A stretch of 8,562 nucleotides of DNA from Sulfuricurvum sp. (GTDB taxonomy: Bacteria; Campylobacterota; Campylobacteria; Campylobacterales; Sulfurimonadaceae): assembly GCA_030679635.1 (NCBI GenBank), contig JAUXSZ010000206.1, positions 1 through 8,562 on the forward strand. Reading direction: 5' to 3'. Every line of letters starts with the position of its first letter. Positions within the stretch are counted from its first letter, which is position 1. The translations under genes were made by a program, and so were the position numbers. Under the pieces are notes generated by a model. The model ran no database searches, was not told the DNA's origin, and saw nothing but the letters and a program-made list of their open reading frames with translations. Shown here in pieces: positions 6,053-8,562 of this stretch.

Positions 6053-7225
6053 TTATTTTTTTAATTTGGCTTGTTCGAGCTCCCAATATTCCATCTCAAA
6101 AAGTTGGGAGAGGCTTAGCGATGTCCATCCCCCTAACTGTTCACCGCAGAGGATGGCGCTGATCGTATGCTCTACGATATCGGCAATAATAGCCGCTTCA
6201 TTGGCATCTTTGCCGAGAGCTACCGCTCCTAAGCCTTTGATGATGGCATAACGGGGAGCTAGGTCAAGACAGATGTGTTCAGAGGATGCATTGGAGTTGA
6301 AATACTCTTGGTACTCTTTTACAAATAGTTCCAACCCTTGGCGGATATTATCCTCTATTACGGCAGGAAATGGTTTAATCCGTATGACGTGTTCAGGGGT
6401 GAGGGTCCCTTTTTTGAGGACCGTACCAAGATTCGGAAGGAGACTAAAAGCAATGGCCTGCGGAGAATTGAGGAGAACGGGGGTAATGGCACATCCCCGT
6501 AAGGCACAAACAGCTTCCGCCAGTGCTTGAACGCTTTGGATGTCGTTGATCGGGGTGGATACAGAGCTTGGCAGCGTTGTGTGAGAAGCGAGATACTCTT
6601 CCGCAGTCGTAACCACACGGATCATCTTTTCATAGGAGCGTTTTGCATCGTTGTCAAAGGTAAAAACACCGTGGTTAAGCAGTATCATCCCCTCAACGGT
6701 ATCCCAGTTGATATACAGAGTCTGCAGATAAATATGACGGGCCAATTCGAATCCCGGCATAACGTAGTCGATGATAAGCATATTTTTGCCATATAGGTCG
6801 CTGATGATTCTTTTGCCGTTGGGAGTGTTGGTGAGGGTAACGACGGCATCGGCATGGGTGTGATCAACATACATGAACGGGATAACAGCATGTAAAATAG
6901 CTTCGATAGAGGGATTCGGGGCGCTTTGATCGCTCATGGCACTGCGCTGCTCTTTGACCATCTCGGAGTCGCTTAAATAGTCCCGCTTTGCCATACCGAT
7001 CAATGCCTCTAAATCAACGGGGGAAAAGCCCCCTTTTTCAATTGTATCGAGATTCCATCCGCTCCCTTTGACGTAGAGGGTGTTGTCGATTTTTACGGAA
7101 GTATTTCCGCCGCCGTGAAGGACCAAATCTTTGTTTTGGCCCAGAAGCTTGGAGGTATAAACCCGCATCCCAAGGGGATCGTTGCCGTACTGTCGGGCGA
7201 TGGTATCGTCAAAGAGGCTTGTCAT
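6053..7225 (-). CDS. Class II aldolase/adducin-type protein lacking the usual C-terminal dehydrogenase domain
   Basis: This 390-residue protein resembles the N-terminal half of the roughly 680-700-residue bifunctional aldolase/short-chain dehydrogenase family (RhaD/YuxG type, rhamnulose-phosphate aldolase fused to a lactaldehyde dehydrogenase). Class II aldolase motifs are complete: LHGGGNTSVK (36-45) and YVKGSG (51-56) for phosphate binding, PNPSIEAILH (103-112) with the probable catalytic Glu108, DHTHADAV (121-128) with zinc ligands H122 and H124, and LLNHGVF with the third zinc ligand H185. Such enzymes make or split a C-C bond next to dihydroxyacetone phosphate. The protein ends FEMEYWELEQAKLKK, the linker just before the dehydrogenase in the fused family, and no dehydrogenase follows. 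It leads a two-gene operon with the LsrG-like gene. The ATG has an AAGGA site. The natural substrate is unknown; an AI-2-derived phosphate is inferred from context. Confidence 0.88.
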   Translation of the reverse strand: MTSLFDDTIARQYGNDPLGMRVYTSKLLGQNKDLVLHGGGNTSVKIDNTLYVKGSGWNLDTIEKGGFSPVDLEALIGMAKRDYLSDSEMVKEQRSAMSDQSAPNPSIEAILHAVIPFMYVDHTHADAVVTLTNTPNGKRIISDLYGKNMLIIDYVMPGFELARHIYLQTLYINWDTVEGMILLNHGVFTFDNDAKRSYEKMIRVVTTAEEYLASHTTLPSSVSTPINDIQSVQALAEAVCALRGCAITPVLLNSPQAIAFSLLPNLGTVLKKGTLTPEHVIRIKPFPAVIEDNIRQGLELFVKEYQEYFNSNASSEHICLDLAPRYAIIKGLGAVALGKDANEAAIIADIVEHTISAILCGEQLGGWTSLSLSQLFEMEYWELEQAKLKK

Positions 7226-7253
7226 ATTTTGAGATCCTTGTATTAGTGGCCAA

Positions 7254-7259
7254 ATTATA
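7254..7259 (-). promoter_or_regulatory. Candidate promoter (-10) of the aldolase-ABM operon
   Basis: On the minus strand the bases read CGCTATAATTTGG, a perfect TATAAT -10. It lies 28 bases upstream of the aldolase ATG, with an AAGGA ribosome binding site between. No good -35 is seen at 16-18 bases, which is common in Campylobacterota promoters. A TGGCCA palindrome (7247-7252) lies where transcription would start. Confidence 0.55.
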
Positions 7260-7278
7260 GCGATGCAATGGTGAAATG

Positions 7279-7287
7279 TGTTACTAT
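7279..7287 (+). promoter_or_regulatory. Candidate extended -10 promoter of luxS
   Basis: TGT-TACTAT is an extended -10 (TGn followed by 4/6 to TATAAT), 34 bases before the luxS ATG. It lies back to back with the minus-strand -10 at 7254-7259. The -35 region is weak. The alternative GATAAA further downstream sits too near the ribosome binding site. Confidence 0.35.
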
Positions 7288-7321
7288 TGCTTCAAATAAA
7301 GATAAATTTTTAAGGATTATC

Positions 7322-7828
7322 ATGCCATTACTCGATAGCTTTACGGTAGATCACACGATTATGCCAGCACCCGCAGTACGCCGTGCGAAGGGGATGAAAA
7401 CACCGAGCGGTGATGACATTACAGTTTTTGATTTGCGTTTTTGCCGCCCCAATGAAGCTATTTTATCTCAAGAGGGGATTCACACCTTGGAGCACCTCTT
7501 TGCAGGATTCATGCGCGATCATCTGAACACCGGTAAAACCGAAATCATTGACCTCTCTCCGATGGGATGCCGTACCGGTTTTTATATGAGCGTGATCGGA
7601 AGCCCGAGCGAAGAAGAGGTTGTCGATGCATGGGAAGCTTCCATGAAAGATGTGTTGGCGGTTGAGAGTCAAAACGATATCCCTGAATTGAATCTCTATC
7701 AGTGCGGCACGTATGCGATGCATTCTCTTGAGGATGCCAAAGCGATTGCGGCAGAAGTCTTGCGAAAAGACATCGATATCATGGACAATGAAGCGTTAAA
7801 ACTTGATTTGTCAAAGGTTAATCACTAA
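7322..7828 (+). CDS. luxS: S-ribosylhomocysteine lyase LuxS (AI-2 synthase)
   Basis: LuxS cleaves S-ribosylhomocysteine to homocysteine and DPD, the precursor of AI-2, as part of the cytoplasmic activated-methyl cycle. The product is 168 residues, normal for the family. The metal ligands and catalytic residues are present: H54 and H58 in HTLEHL, E57 as general base, C83 in MGCRTGFYM, and the third metal ligand C128 in LYQCGTYA. The start at 7322 (MPLLDSFTVDH) is chosen because it is the conserved LuxS N-terminus and has an AAGGA site at 7312-7316. An in-frame ATG at 7268 would add 18 unrelated residues and has no ribosome binding site. It is divergent from the aldolase operon, separated by 96 bases, and overlaps the next gene by one base (TAATG). 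The nucleosidase gene (mtn/pfs), its metabolic partner, is not in the window. Confidence 0.98.
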   Translation: MPLLDSFTVDHTIMPAPAVRRAKGMKTPSGDDITVFDLRFCRPNEAILSQEGIHTLEHLFAGFMRDHLNTGKTEIIDLSPMGCRTGFYMSVIGSPSEEEVVDAWEASMKDVLAVESQNDIPELNLYQCGTYAMHSLEDAKAIAAEVLRKDIDIMDNEALKLDLSKVNH

Positions 7829-8130
7829 TGCTATTACTGTTGCCAATGAACGGCGACGATACGCAAGAGTCTGAACTCGTATCGATTCATGACGTCTCTT
7901 TTTGGACAACGGTTGAAATCGATGAAGGGCGTGTTATCGAGATTAATTTCTATAAGGATCGCTCAGAGATCGAGGGATTCCTAGACGCGGTTATCGTAGT
8001 AGGGAATTATGAGCCGGTGATGGATTTTATCGATGAGCAGATGATGGTGTTGGTTGCCCATTATCAACGCACGATTGATGATATTGTTGAAGCCTATCTT
8101 TTTAGAGAGCTGCACGATTTGGCATTATGA
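7828..8130 (+). CDS. Conserved-looking hypothetical protein, possible NifX/NifB-C-like fold
   Basis: This 100-residue soluble acidic protein starts inside the luxS stop codon (TAATG) and ends overlapping the next start (ATGA), so it is part of a coupled luxS operon. I do not recognise it with confidence. The order of segments suggests the small alpha/beta fold of the dinitrogenase cofactor (NifX/NafY) family: a first strand (LLLLPM), a central strand pair (FWTTVEIDEGRVIEINFY), a hydrophobic strand followed by a helix (LDAVIVVGNYEPVMDFIDE), then a strand (MMVLVAH) and a terminal helix (TIDDIVEAYLFREL). The conserved cysteines or histidines seen in some metal-binding members are not evident. 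The fold assignment is inference; that the gene is real is well supported by the overlaps. Confidence 0.72.
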   Translation: MLLLLPMNGDDTQESELVSIHDVSFWTTVEIDEGRVIEINFYKDRSEIEGFLDAVIVVGNYEPVMDFIDEQMMVLVAHYQRTIDDIVEAYLFRELHDLAL

Positions 8131-8562
8131 TCACCCAGCTTCTCCATCCAACGCCCAATACAAAAATTATGGTTGCAACTTCTCATTTGGATGGGATGGT
8201 GGAAGAGTTGTCCTCTTTTTTATTCCCTTATGAGGGTCTTATAGATATTTCTCTTTTTCCCGGTGAGCATGAAGAGTTTAATAATCCTTCCATTCATAAA
8301 ATACACCCTATCAAAGATTATAAATCTCCTGCATTTGGGATTCCTCGAGATTATGCCGCAGTAATTGTGCAGGATGTTCTCCATCTGCATGAATCTCCTC
8401 TCAAATTTTTACAGCTGATTTATCGTACTTTGCTCAATGCAACAGAGATTATTATTGTCCAAAAAAACGGATCAATGAGTATCAGTGAAATTGAAGAACT
8501 GTTAGAAAAATCTGAATTTCGCGCGACAAATACCATTATGGATTTGATTGAGGGTTACGAAG
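8127..8562 (+). CDS. Unknown protein, possibly methyltransferase-like, 3' end outside window
   Basis: The frame begins ATG at 8127, overlapping the previous stop as ATGA, and stays open for 145 codons to the right edge. It is therefore an incomplete gene in the luxS operon. The start reads MITQLLHPTPNTKIMVATSHLD. Around residues 72-101 the sequence has a pattern typical of the middle of class I SAM-dependent methyltransferases: DYAAVIVQDVLHLHESPLKF, then LIYRTLLNATEIIIVQK, resembling the strand-helix-strand after the substrate-binding motif. The SAM-binding glycine-rich motif I is not evident in the first half, so it could be a degenerate or non-catalytic relative. Coding status is well supported by coupling and by the long open frame; function is a guess. 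Confidence 0.6.
   Translation, partial: MITQLLHPTPNTKIMVATSHLDGMVEELSSFLFPYEGLIDISLFPGEHEEFNNPSIHKIHPIKDYKSPAFGIPRDYAAVIVQDVLHLHESPLKFLQLIYRTLLNATEIIIVQKNGSMSISEIEELLEKSEFRATNTIMDLIEGYE

Noticed and set aside
6044..6070. Frameshift in the A/T run at the aldolase 3' end hiding a dehydrogenase domain
   Set aside because: The downstream minus-strand sequence encodes an intact ABM protein with its own ribosome binding site, and no short-chain dehydrogenase motif is visible in any frame, so this is domain absence, not a frameshift.
7268..7321. Extended LuxS start at the upstream ATG
   Set aside because: The added 18 residues are unlike any LuxS, there is no ribosome binding site, and it would overlap the candidate luxS promoter. 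The ATG at 7322 gives the conserved N-terminus and has AAGGA.

Overview
The window looks like chromosomal DNA of a Campylobacterota (epsilonproteobacterial) chemolithotroph. Sulfuricurvum or a close relative is my best guess. The main evidence is a four-gene pyruvate:ferredoxin oxidoreductase operon in the order gamma-delta-alpha-beta, as in Helicobacter porCDAB, with proteins that closely match that lineage. Base composition looks moderate (about mid-40% GC by eye), which suits Sulfuricurvum better than the AT-richer Sulfurimonas or Campylobacter. The genus is inferred, not proven.

Layout. At 3-569 is the 3' part of a HAD-family phosphatase gene, ending in a hairpin that overlaps its stop codon (562-592). 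At 693-3864 is the tight porCDAB operon, closed by a perfect 9-bp hairpin terminator (3872-3902). From 4009 to 8130 there is a second theme, autoinducer-2 (AI-2) chemistry. A 67-residue unknown protein is translationally coupled (ATGA) to a full-length AI-2 kinase (LsrK, 4209-5741). Convergent to it, with the two stop codons sharing one TTAA, is a two-gene minus-strand operon: a class II aldolase (7225-6053) followed by an LsrG-like ABM-domain protein (6043-5738). Divergent from the aldolase is luxS (7322-7828). luxS is coupled by one- and four-base overlaps to a 100-residue protein with a possible NifX-like fold and to a 3'-truncated gene that may encode a methyltransferase-like protein. No stretch over 300 bases lacks a gene, and I saw no tRNA, rRNA, CRISPR array or mobile element.

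How the genes work together. PorCDAB interconverts pyruvate with acetyl-CoA and CO2 using ferredoxin. In reverse-TCA autotrophs of this lineage it is expected to run as pyruvate synthase. LuxS makes homocysteine and the AI-2 precursor DPD. LsrK phosphorylates DPD, and in enteric bacteria LsrG and LsrF then degrade phospho-DPD. Here luxS, lsrK and an lsrG-like gene are neighbours, but the Lsr transporter (ACDB), the repressor LsrR and the thiolase LsrF are absent from the window, and a class II aldolase occupies the pathway instead. The most interesting reading is an alternative AI-2 disposal or salvage module placed beside the AI-2 synthase. The aldolase is itself unusual: it matches the N-terminal half of the bifunctional aldolase/short-chain dehydrogenase family and stops just where the dehydrogenase domain normally begins.
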